A DNA stretch of 40,370 nt from positions 1 through 40,370 of the forward strand of contig CAYWIM010000038.1 of assembly GCA_964458325.1 (NCBI GenBank), written 5' to 3'. Shown here in pieces: positions 24,306 to 33,414 of this stretch. The notes beneath the pieces are model-generated. The model worked only from the letters and a program-made list of their open reading frames with translations. It made no database searches and was not told where the DNA came from. Numbering within the stretch: position 1 is the first letter of the stretch; every line of letters begins with the position of its first letter. The position numbers and the translations under genes are program-made. This DNA is from JAGMXM01 sp964458325. Its GTDB lineage: Bacteria; Verrucomicrobiota; Verrucomicrobiia; Limisphaerales; UBA1319.

Positions 24306-25259
24306 TTACAGCGGGGGCTGCGGCTCGCTGTCTTGCTGCAGGCTGATCAATGGCTGGAGATCGCGCACGGCCTGCTCGATCCGCTGCCGGTCGGTTTCGT
24401 GGAATGGGGGGAACGGTTCGGCCATGCGATCCCCGCAGATCCCCAGACAGGCGGCGGCGGTCTTGATGCCTTTGATGACCGCTGACGCGTGAGCGCCCAC
24501 CCCGTAAATCCGGGCGGCAACCTGTCCCACGATGTCCTGGAGCGTGCGGGTGCGAGCCACGTCTCCGGCATGGGCCGCTTCGAACAGGCTGACGTAGAGG
24601 CGGGGGAACATGTTGGCGCCGCCGCAGATGCCGCCATGGCCGCCGAGCAGGACGGCCTCGCCCAGGAGCTCCTCGGGGCCGATCAGCAGCGTCCAGCCGG
24701 GCCGCCGCGGCAGAAGGGCGCGGAGCTGGTGGAAATAGATCATGCTCGCCGAGCTGTCCTTGATGCCGACGATGCCGGGCTGATCCATCGCCCAGCGGAC
24801 GATATCGAGCGTGATGGGCACCTTCGTCAGAGAGGGCAGGTTGTAGAGGAACAGCGGCAGGGGCAGCTCGGGCAGGAGATGTTCGAGGTAGGTCCGGAGC
24901 TCCGGCGGCCCGGGCGGATGGTAAAAGGGCGGCGCCAGCACGAGGCCGTCGGCGCCCGATTCGGCGCTGTGCCGGGCGATGTGGAGCGACTCGACGAACG
25001 AAGTGTCGGTGATGCCCACCAGGACGGGAAGTCGGCCTCGAACGATCTGGCAGGTCCGCGCGATGAGCTCGCGGCGGAGGCGGTAGCTATGGTTGGGGCC
25101 TTCGCCGGTGGTGCCCAGGATGAAGAGTCCGTGGACTCCCCCGGCCAGGAGATGATGGATCAGACGTTCCAGGCCGGCGCAGTCGAGCGCGTCCCGGTCC
25201 TCGAGCGGGGTCAGCATGGGCGGCACGACGCCGGCCAGCGGTTGGGGCAATGATTTCAT
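24306..25259 (-). CDS. Dihydrodipicolinate synthase / N-acetylneuraminate lyase family aldolase
   Basis: 317 residues, a class I aldolase of the DapA/NanA superfamily. Seen are GTTGEG (49-54, pyruvate carboxylate binding), Y139 in LFLYNLP and the Schiff-base lysine K167 in GIVGIKDSS. Neighbouring genes are a URO-D-like protein and MTA phosphorylase on the same strand, not lysine biosynthesis genes. A catabolic aldolase for a sugar acid or 2-keto acid is therefore as likely as true DapA, and I leave the symbol empty. The 100-base gap to the upstream gene still allows cotranscription. It converges on the caspase pair with 39 bases between stops. Confidence 0.85.
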   Translation of the reverse strand: MKSLPQPLAGVVPPMLTPLEDRDALDCAGLERLIHHLLAGGVHGLFILGTTGEGPNHSYRLRRELIARTCQIVRGRLPVLVGITDTSFVESLHIARHSAESGADGLVLAPPFYHPPGPPELRTYLEHLLPELPLPLFLYNLPSLTKVPITLDIVRWAMDQPGIVGIKDSSASMIYFHQLRALLPRRPGWTLLIGPEELLGEAVLLGGHGGICGGANMFPRLYVSLFEAAHAGDVARTRTLQDIVGQVAARIYGVGAHASAVIKGIKTAAACLGICGDRMAEPFPPFHETDRQRIEQAVRDLQPLISLQQDSEPQPPL

Positions 25260-25358
25260 CCAAGAGCCTCTCTCTTCTCGGTTCTCCGAACTCGATCTCG
25301 ATGCTGGCGCCCGGCGGAACAGCGCCGGGTCCCGCCGCAGCCGGGGCGTCCCCCCATG

Positions 25359-26444
25359 TCAGCATCGCGTCCATTCGTGCCAAAGGTCGCGCATGGCGGC
25401 GCAGTCGGCCTGTTCTCGGGGGAAGACGACCGGGCGAAGAATGACGCGGGCGCCCGTCTCGCGCACGAGCCCGGCCAGGCGCCGGACGTAAGGTTCCCAG
25501 CTCTCGCCGGATTCGGCCGCCAGCCGGCTGTAAAGGACCGTGCGCGTCCGTGCGCAACGCTCGAGAATCCATCGGGAGTCATATTGTTCGGGATTGCCGA
25601 GGTCGATGGCGCGGACCGCATCGAGCGCGCAGAGCCGCTCGAGCAGCGCCGGGTGCCGTCCGCAGAAATGGACGAACACGCCGCCGAACGGGGCGGCGGC
25701 GCGCTCGAGGACAGGCAGGATCCATCGGTCGATCATGGCGGGCGAGAGGAGGGTGGCGGTGTCCTCGGCGAGGCGGGCGCCGGCCGCGGGGAACCAGACC
25801 CCCTGGCTGGTCCCGTGGCCATGGATCATCGAGTGATCGGGCTCGCCGAGGAACGCTTTGAGCTGGCGGGTGGCGCGGAGATAGAGCTCGAGGCTGATGC
25901 CGAGGAGCTCCTCGATCCACGCGGCCTGGCCTGGATCGGCCAGATCGTAGAAGGTCGCCGAGCCATTCAGCAGATGCGCGATGTCGAACACGCCCTGCGT
26001 GTCGGCGTGGTAGGCGGCCACTTCGTCCATGCCGGACTGGCGATGGATGGCGTAGAACTCCTCTGCCAGGCGCATGGTTTCCGAGCGGCGAATGTCCGCA
26101 TCGAGCGCGGCGCGGATCGCCTCGCGCTCGAGGGGTTCGCCGGGCCAGGGCATCGATCCCTCGGGCAGGCGGTAGCCGAGGCCGGCCATGGCGGGGACGA
26201 AAACCACCCCCAGGTTGGGGCGCACTGTGGGCAGGCCGTCGGTCGGCCAGCCGATGAGCGGCTCGGCCCGGCGAATTTCCGATTCCCACATCAAGCGGGG
26301 GGCGCGGAACTTGGCCGGGTAGTTGTCCAGGTCGTAGAGATCCTGCGGGGCAGGGGGGATCAGGATCAGGCTGGGGCCGCTGCCGCGCCAGAATGCATCG
26401 TGCGAGGCCAGGCGTTCCGAGCGGATTCCCGGGCGGCTAGGCAT
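25359..26444 (-). CDS. Uroporphyrinogen decarboxylase (URO-D) superfamily protein
   Basis: 361 residues from ATG 26444. This start overlaps the mtnP stop (26437-26439) by 8 bases, which suggests translational coupling; the frame is open to 26516 but that part lies inside mtnP. The sequence shows the URO-D/methyltransferase barrel pattern (DHSMIHGHGTSQGVWFPAAGARLAEDTATLLSP, then GGVFVHFCGRHPALLERLCAL and AIDLGNPEQ). HFCGRH aligns with the HxCG zinc site of MtaA/MtbA-type corrinoid methyltransferases, although no corrinoid protein gene is nearby. Members of unknown function are frequent in Verrucomicrobia and Lentisphaerae catabolic clusters. It is not the haem enzyme HemE. Confidence 0.75.
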   Translation of the reverse strand: MPSRPGIRSERLASHDAFWRGSGPSLILIPPAPQDLYDLDNYPAKFRAPRLMWESEIRRAEPLIGWPTDGLPTVRPNLGVVFVPAMAGLGYRLPEGSMPWPGEPLEREAIRAALDADIRRSETMRLAEEFYAIHRQSGMDEVAAYHADTQGVFDIAHLLNGSATFYDLADPGQAAWIEELLGISLELYLRATRQLKAFLGEPDHSMIHGHGTSQGVWFPAAGARLAEDTATLLSPAMIDRWILPVLERAAAPFGGVFVHFCGRHPALLERLCALDAVRAIDLGNPEQYDSRWILERCARTRTVLYSRLAAESGESWEPYVRRLAGLVRETGARVILRPVVFPREQADCAAMRDLWHEWTRC

Positions 26445-27309
26445 AGGGTTTGAGCAGGAGGGCCAGGGCTTTTCGGGTGGATGCGGGCCAGTGGCGTGGT
26501 TCGGTGAGCAGGGCATGCTCGAGGGCGCGGTGGCAGGCGCAGCCGGGCTTGGCGGGGATCTCGGGGATGGTCAGGCGGATGACCTGCTGGGCACGCTCGG
26601 CATTATGGCGGAGGTTGGCCACAATGAGATCGACGCTCACGTGGGCCTCCTCGGGATGCCAGCTGTCGTAGTCGGTCACCAGGGCGATGGTCGCATAGGC
26701 GATTTGGGCTTCGCGGGCGCAGCGGGCTTCTCCGAGGTTGGTCATCCCGATGACAGCGAAGCCCTGGGCCCGGTGCCAGAGGGACTCGGCTCGCGTGCTG
26801 AACGCCGGCCCTTCCATGTTGACATAGACGCCGCCGTCGTGCACGCGCGCGCCGGCCGCCCGCGCGCCCGCCAGCGCCAGCCGCCGCAGATCCTCGCACA
26901 CCGGATGGGCAAAGGAGATGTGCGCCACGATGCCGCGCCCGAAAAAGGTGTGTTCCCCGGCCTTCTTGGTCTTGTCGAAGAACTGGTCGGGCAGGACGAT
27001 ATCGCGCGGCTGGTATCGTTCCTGGAGCGAGCCGACCGCGCTGACGCTCAGGATCCATGCGACCCCGAGCTTCTTCAGGGCGTAGATGTTGGCCCGGTGG
27101 TTGATCTCGCCGGGCAGCAGGCGGTGCCCGCGCCCGTGGCGGGGCAAGAAAACCACCCGGCGTCCCGCCAGCTCGCCCGTGAGGCACTCATCCGAAGGCG
27201 CGCCGAACGGGGTTCGCACGCGCACCCATCGGCGCCGAGTGAATCCTTCCAACTCGTAGAGGCCGGTGCCGCCGATGATGCCGATGGCTGCGGGTTGTTC
27301 CGATCGCAT
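26437..27309 (-). CDS. mtnP: S-methyl-5'-thioadenosine phosphorylase
   Basis: 290 residues from ATG 27309; the longer open frame upstream has no homology pattern. It cleaves methylthioadenosine with phosphate to adenine and methylthioribose-1-phosphate in the methionine salvage pathway. Seen are GIIGGTGLYELEGF (phosphate loop), LPRHGRGHRLLPGEINHRANI, YVNMEGPAFSTRAES, GMTNLGEARCAREA (MTA-type, rather than PNP-type GMS), and TDYDSWHPEEAHVSVD with the base-binding Asp. The downstream URO-D-like gene overlaps its stop by 8 bases. No other methionine-salvage gene (mtnA, B, C) is in the window. Confidence 0.92.
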   Translation of the reverse strand: MRSEQPAAIGIIGGTGLYELEGFTRRRWVRVRTPFGAPSDECLTGELAGRRVVFLPRHGRGHRLLPGEINHRANIYALKKLGVAWILSVSAVGSLQERYQPRDIVLPDQFFDKTKKAGEHTFFGRGIVAHISFAHPVCEDLRRLALAGARAAGARVHDGGVYVNMEGPAFSTRAESLWHRAQGFAVIGMTNLGEARCAREAQIAYATIALVTDYDSWHPEEAHVSVDLIVANLRHNAERAQQVIRLTIPEIPAKPGCACHRALEHALLTEPRHWPASTRKALALLLKPYA

Positions 27310-27776
27310 GCGGTATGATTCGCGGCGCCCGATGACCGGCTGGGAGGGGGCTGCCCGCAGGCGGCGCACGCCGCCCGCATCCGTGAACCGCGTTCCCCGG
27401 CCCGGCGTTGCGAACGATGTATAACAGCCACACCCGCCCGCCCCAGGCAAGCCAAACATGCATGCTCTGTCCACATGAAAAGACCTTTGTGCGGGGCGCG
27501 AACGCCGAGGCGGGAGGCCTGTTTGCCGAAGCGCGCGCCCACTACCGCGAAGCCATTCGCGTGGACGGCCATTTCGCCGAGTCGCACTTTCGGCTGGCGC
27601 GTTGCGCGTGGATCCCGACTGCGCGCCAGCGAAAGCCGCGCTGTCGCGTTCCGTGGGCCGGAGGCAGCCCTGAGCCCGCGGGGCGCTCGTGCAACCGGCG
27701 TCTCGGGATCGGATCGGCTGGCCGATAGACAGACAGTGGGGCGAATCGAGACGGCAGTCAGAACAAGAGATGATTG
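27310..27776. other. Intergenic region with a TPR-like coding relic
   Basis: About 470 bases between mtnP and the DUF362 gene end. In the plus frame at 27486-27611, a single TPR-like unit can be read (NAEAGGLFAEARAHYREA, then GHFAESHFRLARC). Nothing recognisable continues in any frame, so I treat it as a possible decayed remnant. No RNA gene or strong promoter was seen. Confidence 0.35.
27408..27728 (+). pseudogene. Possible TPR protein fragment
   Basis: A 106-codon frame whose middle third matches the TPR pattern (A-x-A-x-x-x-Y-x-x-A-I-x-x-D-x-x-x-A-x-x-x-x-x-L-A). The N-terminus has CMLCPHEKTFVRGANAEA, and the C-terminal third is Arg/Pro-rich low-complexity sequence typical of non-coding GC-rich DNA. 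It may be the first repeat of a once longer TPR protein, lost by frameshift, or chance. Confidence 0.3.
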
Positions 27777-28952
27777 TTAGAACGGGCAGAGCGCATCCCG
27801 GATCGGCACGCCGCGCACTTCGATTCGGTTCAGGTCGATAGCGCCGACACCGGCGGCGGCGAGCAGGCGGAGGTGGTTGTCGCCCTGGAACGGTTTCTGG
27901 CCGTGAGGGGCCTGGGGATCGAATCCCATGACGGCGGTGGCCACCGCGTCGGTGCACACGCCGTTAAGGCCAGCCAAAAGGATCTTGGGTTCCTTGAGTG
28001 CGATTCCGCGGTTCCAGGCGCCTTCGCCGCCGCTGATGGTGCGGATGCCATCGACAATGTTGACCTCGGAAGGGCGCGCGCCGAAGATATCGGCGGTGAT
28101 GCGCGGGACGCGGATCGGTCCGGATTTAGGGAGGCCATGGTCGAGCTCGCCGGGGACGCCGGCGGGAGGAGAGCCGCGGCCGCTGTGGAACATGGCGGCC
28201 CGGTGTTTGATGGCATGTTCGCCCGGGCCATCGTCGCCATAGATCGAGCTGGGGGTGATCCCGAACAGGTTTTTGACGGCGCCGGTGATGCCGGCGGTGG
28301 CGTGTTGTTTGAGTTTCGCCAGCGAGATCAGCACGTCGGTTTGCTCGAATCGAGAATTCACGTCGAAGGACGGAAAGATGTAACCGCCCCAGGGGACGCG
28401 GAACCGGCTGTAGCCGGCGAAGCGGCCCTGGTTGCGAGTATCTTCGAAGGTGACCCGGTGCTGGCCAGCGGACTGGATGGCCTTCACGTCCCAACCGGCT
28501 TCGGTCAGGATTTGCTCGAACGGTTTTGCCCAGTAGAGGTTTTCGACCAGGACGATCTGGCGGGCGCCTGCATCGGCCAGGATCGCGCACAGAGCGGCCG
28601 CCGTGTTGGGCTGCGTCTGATACGTTTCCTGGGCGGGCAGATTGAACACCGGCTTCCATTCCATTCCGGTGAGGTTCAGTTTGACCGTGACCGTCCGGTT
28701 TCGCACGAGGGATGCAATGCCGCCGAGCAGATCGAACGACCGATCGAGGGCGCGGCGAAACTCGATCGGCTCGTAGGATGCACAGCGCGCGATCGCCACC
28801 GGCGATGCGGGCGCCTGGGCGGAGCGATCGCGGGGGGCAGGCTTGCGAGCGGGCGATTCGGCCGCCGGCAGGCCAGCCCGGCCGCCCCCAAGGACGGCCG
28901 CGACGGCGACGCGGGCCAGGAATTCCCGACGATGGATGGAGTTGGATTTCAT
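27777..28952 (-). CDS. DUF362 domain protein with Tat signal
   Basis: 391 residues from ATG 28952. The N-terminus MKSNSIHRREFLARVAVAAV has a twin-arginine motif (R8, R9, then EFLAR), so the protein is probably exported folded. The rest is DUF362: VTVKLNLTGMEW, GARQIVLVENLYWAKPF, DVLISLAKLKQHATAGITGAVKNLFG, EVNIVDGIRTISGGEG, and CTDAVATAVMGFDP. DUF362 proteins are often fused to ferredoxin domains; none is present and no Cys clusters are seen. Function is unknown. It is divergent from apgM across about 245 bases. Confidence 0.85.
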   Translation of the reverse strand: MKSNSIHRREFLARVAVAAVLGGGRAGLPAAESPARKPAPRDRSAQAPASPVAIARCASYEPIEFRRALDRSFDLLGGIASLVRNRTVTVKLNLTGMEWKPVFNLPAQETYQTQPNTAAALCAILADAGARQIVLVENLYWAKPFEQILTEAGWDVKAIQSAGQHRVTFEDTRNQGRFAGYSRFRVPWGGYIFPSFDVNSRFEQTDVLISLAKLKQHATAGITGAVKNLFGITPSSIYGDDGPGEHAIKHRAAMFHSGRGSPPAGVPGELDHGLPKSGPIRVPRITADIFGARPSEVNIVDGIRTISGGEGAWNRGIALKEPKILLAGLNGVCTDAVATAVMGFDPQAPHGQKPFQGDNHLRLLAAAGVGAIDLNRIEVRGVPIRDALCPF

Positions 28953-29198
28953 GAATAGGACGAGATTGAGTTTCCGAGAGTGAACCGCCACTCCGCGCGG
29001 CATGTCATCAGGTTGTTGTCGGACACCACACGGTTTGCATATAGCAGATTCGTGTCCAGTGGCAATTCGGAACGGGGGAGCGTCGACAATCCCGTTGACG
29101 GCGGGGGAGGGGGCCCTCAATATGCGCCGGGTGGTGGGGCTGGCGCCGCAAGGAACCGCGATCCGCCGCCCCGGACAACCTGAACCTGCAATTGGATT

Positions 29199-30422
29199 AT
29201 GAACCTGGACGCACTGTATTCGGAACTGACACTGAAGCCCGCGGCGAAGATCGCGATGGTCGTGCTGGACGGTCTGGGCGACATCGCCGTGAAGGAGAAC
29301 GGCTATCTGACGCCGCTCGAAGCGGCACACACGCCCCATCTCGATGCCCTCTCGAAGCTGGGCGCGCAGGGCCGGATGATCCCGGTGGCGCCGGGGATCA
29401 CGCCGGGCAGCGGGCCGGGGCACCTGGCGCTGTTCGGCTATGATCCCATCGAATACCAGGTGGGGCGGGGGGTGATCGAGGCGCTGGGGCTGGGGCTGGA
29501 TCTCAAGGCCGGGGACGTGGCCGCGCGCGCCAATTTCTGCACGCTGGATGCCCGGCGGATCGTGACCGACCGGCGGGCGGGCCGGATCGCGACCGAGATG
29601 TGCGAGGAGCTGTGCGAGATGCTGGCCCGCAAGATCAAGAAAGTCGACGATGCCGAGGTGATCATCCGGGCGGGCAAAGGCCATCGGTTCGTGGTGGTGT
29701 TCCGGGGCAAGGGCCTCCAGGGGCCCTTGACGGACGCCGACCCGCACCGGGAAGGGCTGCCGATCCCGTCCGCGGCCCCGGTGGATCCCAAATCGGCCAA
29801 GGCCAAGAAAACGGCGAAGCTGGTGGCCGGCTTTTACCAGCAGGCGCTGCCGCTCCTGGCGGGCAAATCGCCCGCAAACGGATTCCTGATGCGGGGCATT
29901 GCCCATCAGCCGGAGATCCCGCTCTTTGCGGATCGGTATGGGCTCAAGGCCGCCTGTCTGGCGGTGTATCCGATGTACAAGGGCTTGGCCCAGCTCGTCG
30001 GCATGACCAAGATCGAGGGGCCCCAGACCATCGCCCAGCAGTTCGAGCGGTTCCACGCCGAACGGGCCAACTACGATTTCTTCTTCATCCATTACAAATA
30101 TCCCGACATGTACGGCGAGGACGGCAACTTCGCTGCGAAGAAGAAGGCGATCGAGGAGTTCGACGCGGCGCTGCCGGTGTTGACCCGGCAGATGCCCGAC
30201 GTGCTGGTCCTTACCGCCGACCACTCGACGCCCGCGCCGATCAAGGGCCACTCGTGGCATCCGCAGCCGGTCCTCCTGATCTCGGAATGGTCCGGCTGGG
30301 ACAAGCTGGATCGATTCACCGAGACGGGGGCCAATCAAGGGTCGCTGGGCGTCTTCGAGGCCAAGCACCTGATTCGGTTGATCCAGGCCAACGCGCGGAT
30401 GCTGGACAAATTCGGGGCCTGA
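29199..30422 (+). CDS. apgM: 2,3-bisphosphoglycerate-independent phosphoglycerate mutase, archaeal type
   Basis: 407 residues of the alkaline-phosphatase superfamily. Converts 3- to 2-phosphoglycerate in glycolysis and gluconeogenesis. The metal/active-site region is VVLDGLGD. Further family blocks are TPLEAAHTPHLDAL, APGITPGSGPGHLALFGYDP, YQVGRGVIEALGLGL, FFIHYKYPD and LTADHSTPAPIKGHSWHP (metal ligands Asp and His). This is the short archaeal form, not the 510-residue GpmI. It is first in an apparent operon with a nucleotidyltransferase (6 bases downstream) and dtd. Confidence 0.92.
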   Translation: MNLDALYSELTLKPAAKIAMVVLDGLGDIAVKENGYLTPLEAAHTPHLDALSKLGAQGRMIPVAPGITPGSGPGHLALFGYDPIEYQVGRGVIEALGLGLDLKAGDVAARANFCTLDARRIVTDRRAGRIATEMCEELCEMLARKIKKVDDAEVIIRAGKGHRFVVVFRGKGLQGPLTDADPHREGLPIPSAAPVDPKSAKAKKTAKLVAGFYQQALPLLAGKSPANGFLMRGIAHQPEIPLFADRYGLKAACLAVYPMYKGLAQLVGMTKIEGPQTIAQQFERFHAERANYDFFFIHYKYPDMYGEDGNFAAKKKAIEEFDAALPVLTRQMPDVLVLTADHSTPAPIKGHSWHPQPVLLISEWSGWDKLDRFTETGANQGSLGVFEAKHLIRLIQANARMLDKFGA

Positions 30423-30428
30423 TCCGCC

Positions 30429-31229
30429 ATGGCGGCTCACGGAACCAGGCCGGCAGCCCGGGCGGTCATCCTTGCGGCGGGTCGCGGGACTCGGATGCGA
30501 GGGATGACCGCGGAGCTCCCCAAGCCGATGCTCCGCGTGCAGGGCCGGCCGATCCTGGAGCATATTATCGATGGGATCGCGGCAGCCGGCATCCTCGAGT
30601 TCTGCCTGGTCACCGGCTACCGCGCTGAATCCATCGAGTCGCACTTCGGCGACGGCCGGTCGCGCGGGCTGCGGATCGAATACGTCCGGCAGACGGTTCA
30701 GGATGGCACCGGCCGGGCGGCCGGATTGGCCCGCGATTTCGCCGGCGCCGATCCATTCCTGCTGACCTACGGAGATATCCTGGTGCGTCCGGAGACGTAC
30801 CGGCGAATGCTCGATCGCAAGGCGGAGGGGGCCTTTGACGGCGTGCTGGCCGTCACGCGCGGCGCGGATGTGACGAAGGGCGCCATCGTCCTTTTCGACG
30901 GCGATTTCTGCCTGAAGCGGCTGATCGAGAAGCCGGCGCCTGCGCAGATCGATTCGCTGCGGCGGGAGGGCCTGCTGCGCCCGGGCGACCCCGCCTGGTA
31001 CAACGCCGGAATTTACCTGTTCCCGCCCGCGGTATTCGATCGGATCGACCGGCTGGAGCGGTCACCGCGGGGCGAGTATGAGCTGACCGATGCGATCGCG
31101 GGGCTGCAGGCGGAGGGGCGCCGAATGGCGGGGCTGGAGATCGCCGGGCGCTGGGTGGACGTGCGCGATCCCGAGGTGCTGGCGGCCCTCGAAAGGGACA
31201 TGCAGGGCGAGACTTTTACCGGCCCATGA
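30429..31229 (+). CDS. Sugar-phosphate nucleotidyltransferase
   Basis: 266 residues. The N-terminal signature LAAGRGTRMRGMTAELPKPMLRV is the nucleotide-binding loop of NTP_transferase enzymes (mannose-1-P guanylyl-, glucose-1-P thymidylyl- or CTP-type). DPFLLTYGDILV carries the metal-binding Asp, and WYNAGIYLFPPAVFDRI and IAGRWVDVRDPEVLAAL complete the fold. There is no left-handed beta-helix acyltransferase domain. The exact nucleotide and sugar cannot be set from the motifs. It lies between apgM and dtd in the same orientation. Confidence 0.85.
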   Translation: MAAHGTRPAARAVILAAGRGTRMRGMTAELPKPMLRVQGRPILEHIIDGIAAAGILEFCLVTGYRAESIESHFGDGRSRGLRIEYVRQTVQDGTGRAAGLARDFAGADPFLLTYGDILVRPETYRRMLDRKAEGAFDGVLAVTRGADVTKGAIVLFDGDFCLKRLIEKPAPAQIDSLRREGLLRPGDPAWYNAGIYLFPPAVFDRIDRLERSPRGEYELTDAIAGLQAEGRRMAGLEIAGRWVDVRDPEVLAALERDMQGETFTGP

Positions 31230-31255
31230 CCGGCTCGTCCTCCTTGTGAGAGAAT

Positions 31256-31708
31256 ATGAGAGCGGTGATCCAGAGGGTTCGAGAGGCATCGGTTGCGATC
31301 GGGGGCGAGGTGCGGGGCGCGATCGGCGGCGGGCTGGTGGTGCTGGTAGGGATCGAGGAGGCCGACACGCTCGAAGACGCGCAGTGGCTGAGCGGCAAGC
31401 TGGTCCGAATGCGGATTTTCCAGGACGACCAGGGGCTGATGAACCGGTCCGTGCTCGAGACGGGCGGCGGGATCCTGGCGGTCAGCCAGTTCACCTTGTT
31501 CGCCAGCACGCGGAAAGGGAACCGGCCTTCATTCATCCGGGCAGGGCGGCCCGAGACCGCGGCGCCCCTCTATGAGGCGTTTTTGAAGCAGATCGAGGCC
31601 GATCTGGGCAAGCCGGTGGCGCGGGGCGAGTTCGGCGCGATGATGGAGGTGGCATTGGTCAACGACGGCCCTGTCACGATCGTTATGGACACGCGGACCA
31701 GGGAATAG
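31256..31708 (+). CDS. dtd: D-aminoacyl-tRNA deacylase
   Basis: 150 residues, full length. It hydrolyses D-amino acids (and Gly mischarged on tRNA-Ala) from tRNA as a proofreading step. The start MRAVIQRVREASVAI is typical. The two signature motifs are SQFTLFAS and the cross-subunit NDGPVTIVMDT (usually NxGPVT). GAGAG-like purines precede the ATG. Last in the apgM operon; the stop is two bases from the convergent acyl-CoA synthetase stop. Confidence 0.95.
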   Translation: MRAVIQRVREASVAIGGEVRGAIGGGLVVLVGIEEADTLEDAQWLSGKLVRMRIFQDDQGLMNRSVLETGGGILAVSQFTLFASTRKGNRPSFIRAGRPETAAPLYEAFLKQIEADLGKPVARGEFGAMMEVALVNDGPVTIVMDTRTRE

Positions 31709-31710
31709 GG

Positions 31711-33306
31711 TCAGAGGGCCGCCTGCCGGCGCAGCTCGGCGCGGCGGGTCTTGCCGCTGATCGTCTTGGGGAGCTCCCGGACAAATTCGATCTCGCGCGG
31801 GTATTTGTAGGGGGCGACCGCTGGCCGGCAGTGTTGCTGAAGATCGAGGCGCATTCTGTCGCCGGGCTCGAATCCGGGCTGGAGCACGACGAAGGCCTTG
31901 ACGATCTGCCCGCGGACCGGATCGGGCTGGCCGATGATGGCGACATCGCTGACGGCCGGGTGTTCGAGGAGGACGTTTTCGATCTCGGAGGGGCCGATGC
32001 GATAGCCGGAGCTTTTGATGACGTCATCCTGGCGGCCGACGAACCAGAAATAACCGTCGGCATCCCGCATGGCGCGGTCGCCGGTGAGATAGTAATCGCC
32101 GCGAAACTGCCGGGCCATCTCCTCTGGATTGAGCCAGTATTCCTGGAACAGCCCGAGCGGCCGGCGGGGCCGGACGCGGATGGCGATCTCGCCTTCCTGG
32201 CCGGCGGGGAGTTCGCGGAGATTTTCGTCGACGATGGCGATCTCGTAAACGGGTGCAGCCTGGCCCATCGACCCGGCCAGGACGGGCCGGTTGAGCTGCC
32301 GGAAATGCCCGATCGACACCACGGTCTCCGTCTGCCCATAGGCCTCGTAAAGCGTGAGACCCGTGGCTGATCGCCAGCGATCGAACACCTCGGGATTCAG
32401 CGGTTCGCCCGCGGTGACGCAATGGCGCAACCGCGGAAACGACCGCGACGCCGGGAGCTCGCGGATCATCAGGCGAAGCGCGGTGGGAGGCAGGCAGCAA
32501 GTGGTGATGGGGAAATCCTCGAGGACTTTCAGGGCCAGCCCCGGATCGAATCTTCCGTGGTAATCCAGGATGAACACGCAGGCGCCCTGATGCCACGGCC
32601 CGAAGAAGCTGGACCATGCTGCCTTGCCCCAGCCCGGATCGGAGAGGTTCCAATGAACGTCGTCCGGGCGCAGATCGAGCCAGAGATCGCCGGTCAGGCG
32701 GTGGGCAAGGCCATAGCTGGCCTGCGTGTGGAGGACCATCTTGGGCTCGCCCGTCGTGGCGCTGGTGAAGTAGATGATCCCCGGATCGCTGCTGGCGGTC
32801 GAATCGCCGGCGTCGCCCTCGCCGGCCTGGCCCCGGGCCGCATCGAAATCGCGCCAGCCCGATCCGCCTTCCCCCCCCACCAGGAACCGAATCCCATCGA
32901 AGTCGCCGGCCTTCTCGATCCCGTCCGGCGTCGTGATGACGGCGCGGGTTTGGGCATTGGCGATGCGGTAGGCGATGTCGCGGGGGGTCAGCAAGAGCGT
33001 GCTGGGGACTGGCACGGCGCCCAGGCGAATGAGCCCGAGCATGACCATCCACCAGGCGGGAATCCGCGGCAGCAGGACCAGCACGCGATCACCGGGGCCG
33101 ATGCCTGCCTCGCGAAAAACGCAGGCTGCCTGGCGGCTCGCGGCGGCGATCTCGCCAAAGCTCAGCCTCTGCTCGTGGCCGGCAATGCCGTGCACGTACC
33201 AAAGAGCGGGCGCTTCTGGACGAGACGCCGCCCAGCGGTCCACGACGTCCCGGGCGAAATTGAAACGGGCGGGCGCCGTCCAGGAATGGATATTCCACTC
33301 GAGCAT
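31711..33306 (-). CDS. Acyl-CoA synthetase, AMP-forming (medium-chain/ACSM-like)
   Basis: 531 residues of the ANL superfamily. Activates a carboxylic acid to its acyl-CoA through an acyl-adenylate. Seen are the P-loop YFTSATTGEPKMVLH, YEAYGQTE, YLTGDRAMRDADGYFWFVGR (ribose-binding Asp and hinge Arg), DDVIKSSGYRIGPSEIE and the catalytic lysine in LPKTISGKTRR. The pattern FTSxTTGxPKMV and the lack of the acetyl-CoA synthetase N-terminal extension favour the medium-chain (MACS) group. The C-rich run at 32870-32877 encodes Gly residues without breaking the frame. Confidence 0.88.
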   Translation of the reverse strand: MLEWNIHSWTAPARFNFARDVVDRWAASRPEAPALWYVHGIAGHEQRLSFGEIAAASRQAACVFREAGIGPGDRVLVLLPRIPAWWMVMLGLIRLGAVPVPSTLLLTPRDIAYRIANAQTRAVITTPDGIEKAGDFDGIRFLVGGEGGSGWRDFDAARGQAGEGDAGDSTASSDPGIIYFTSATTGEPKMVLHTQASYGLAHRLTGDLWLDLRPDDVHWNLSDPGWGKAAWSSFFGPWHQGACVFILDYHGRFDPGLALKVLEDFPITTCCLPPTALRLMIRELPASRSFPRLRHCVTAGEPLNPEVFDRWRSATGLTLYEAYGQTETVVSIGHFRQLNRPVLAGSMGQAAPVYEIAIVDENLRELPAGQEGEIAIRVRPRRPLGLFQEYWLNPEEMARQFRGDYYLTGDRAMRDADGYFWFVGRQDDVIKSSGYRIGPSEIENVLLEHPAVSDVAIIGQPDPVRGQIVKAFVVLQPGFEPGDRMRLDLQQHCRPAVAPYKYPREIEFVRELPKTISGKTRRAELRRQAAL

Positions 33307-33414
33307 GGCCCCAGCTTGCTTTTCTCGTCAGCTCATGAGCCGACACGAATGCCGGCACTCCCCATTGCCCAATGCGATCCAAGACATCCATCGAGGATCG
33401 CCGGTTCGTCCGAT

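Noticed and set aside
28953..30644. In-frame upstream extension of the DUF362 gene to about 955 codons
   Set aside because: The added part is antisense to apgM and the nucleotidyltransferase start, and the Tat signal marks the true start at 28952.
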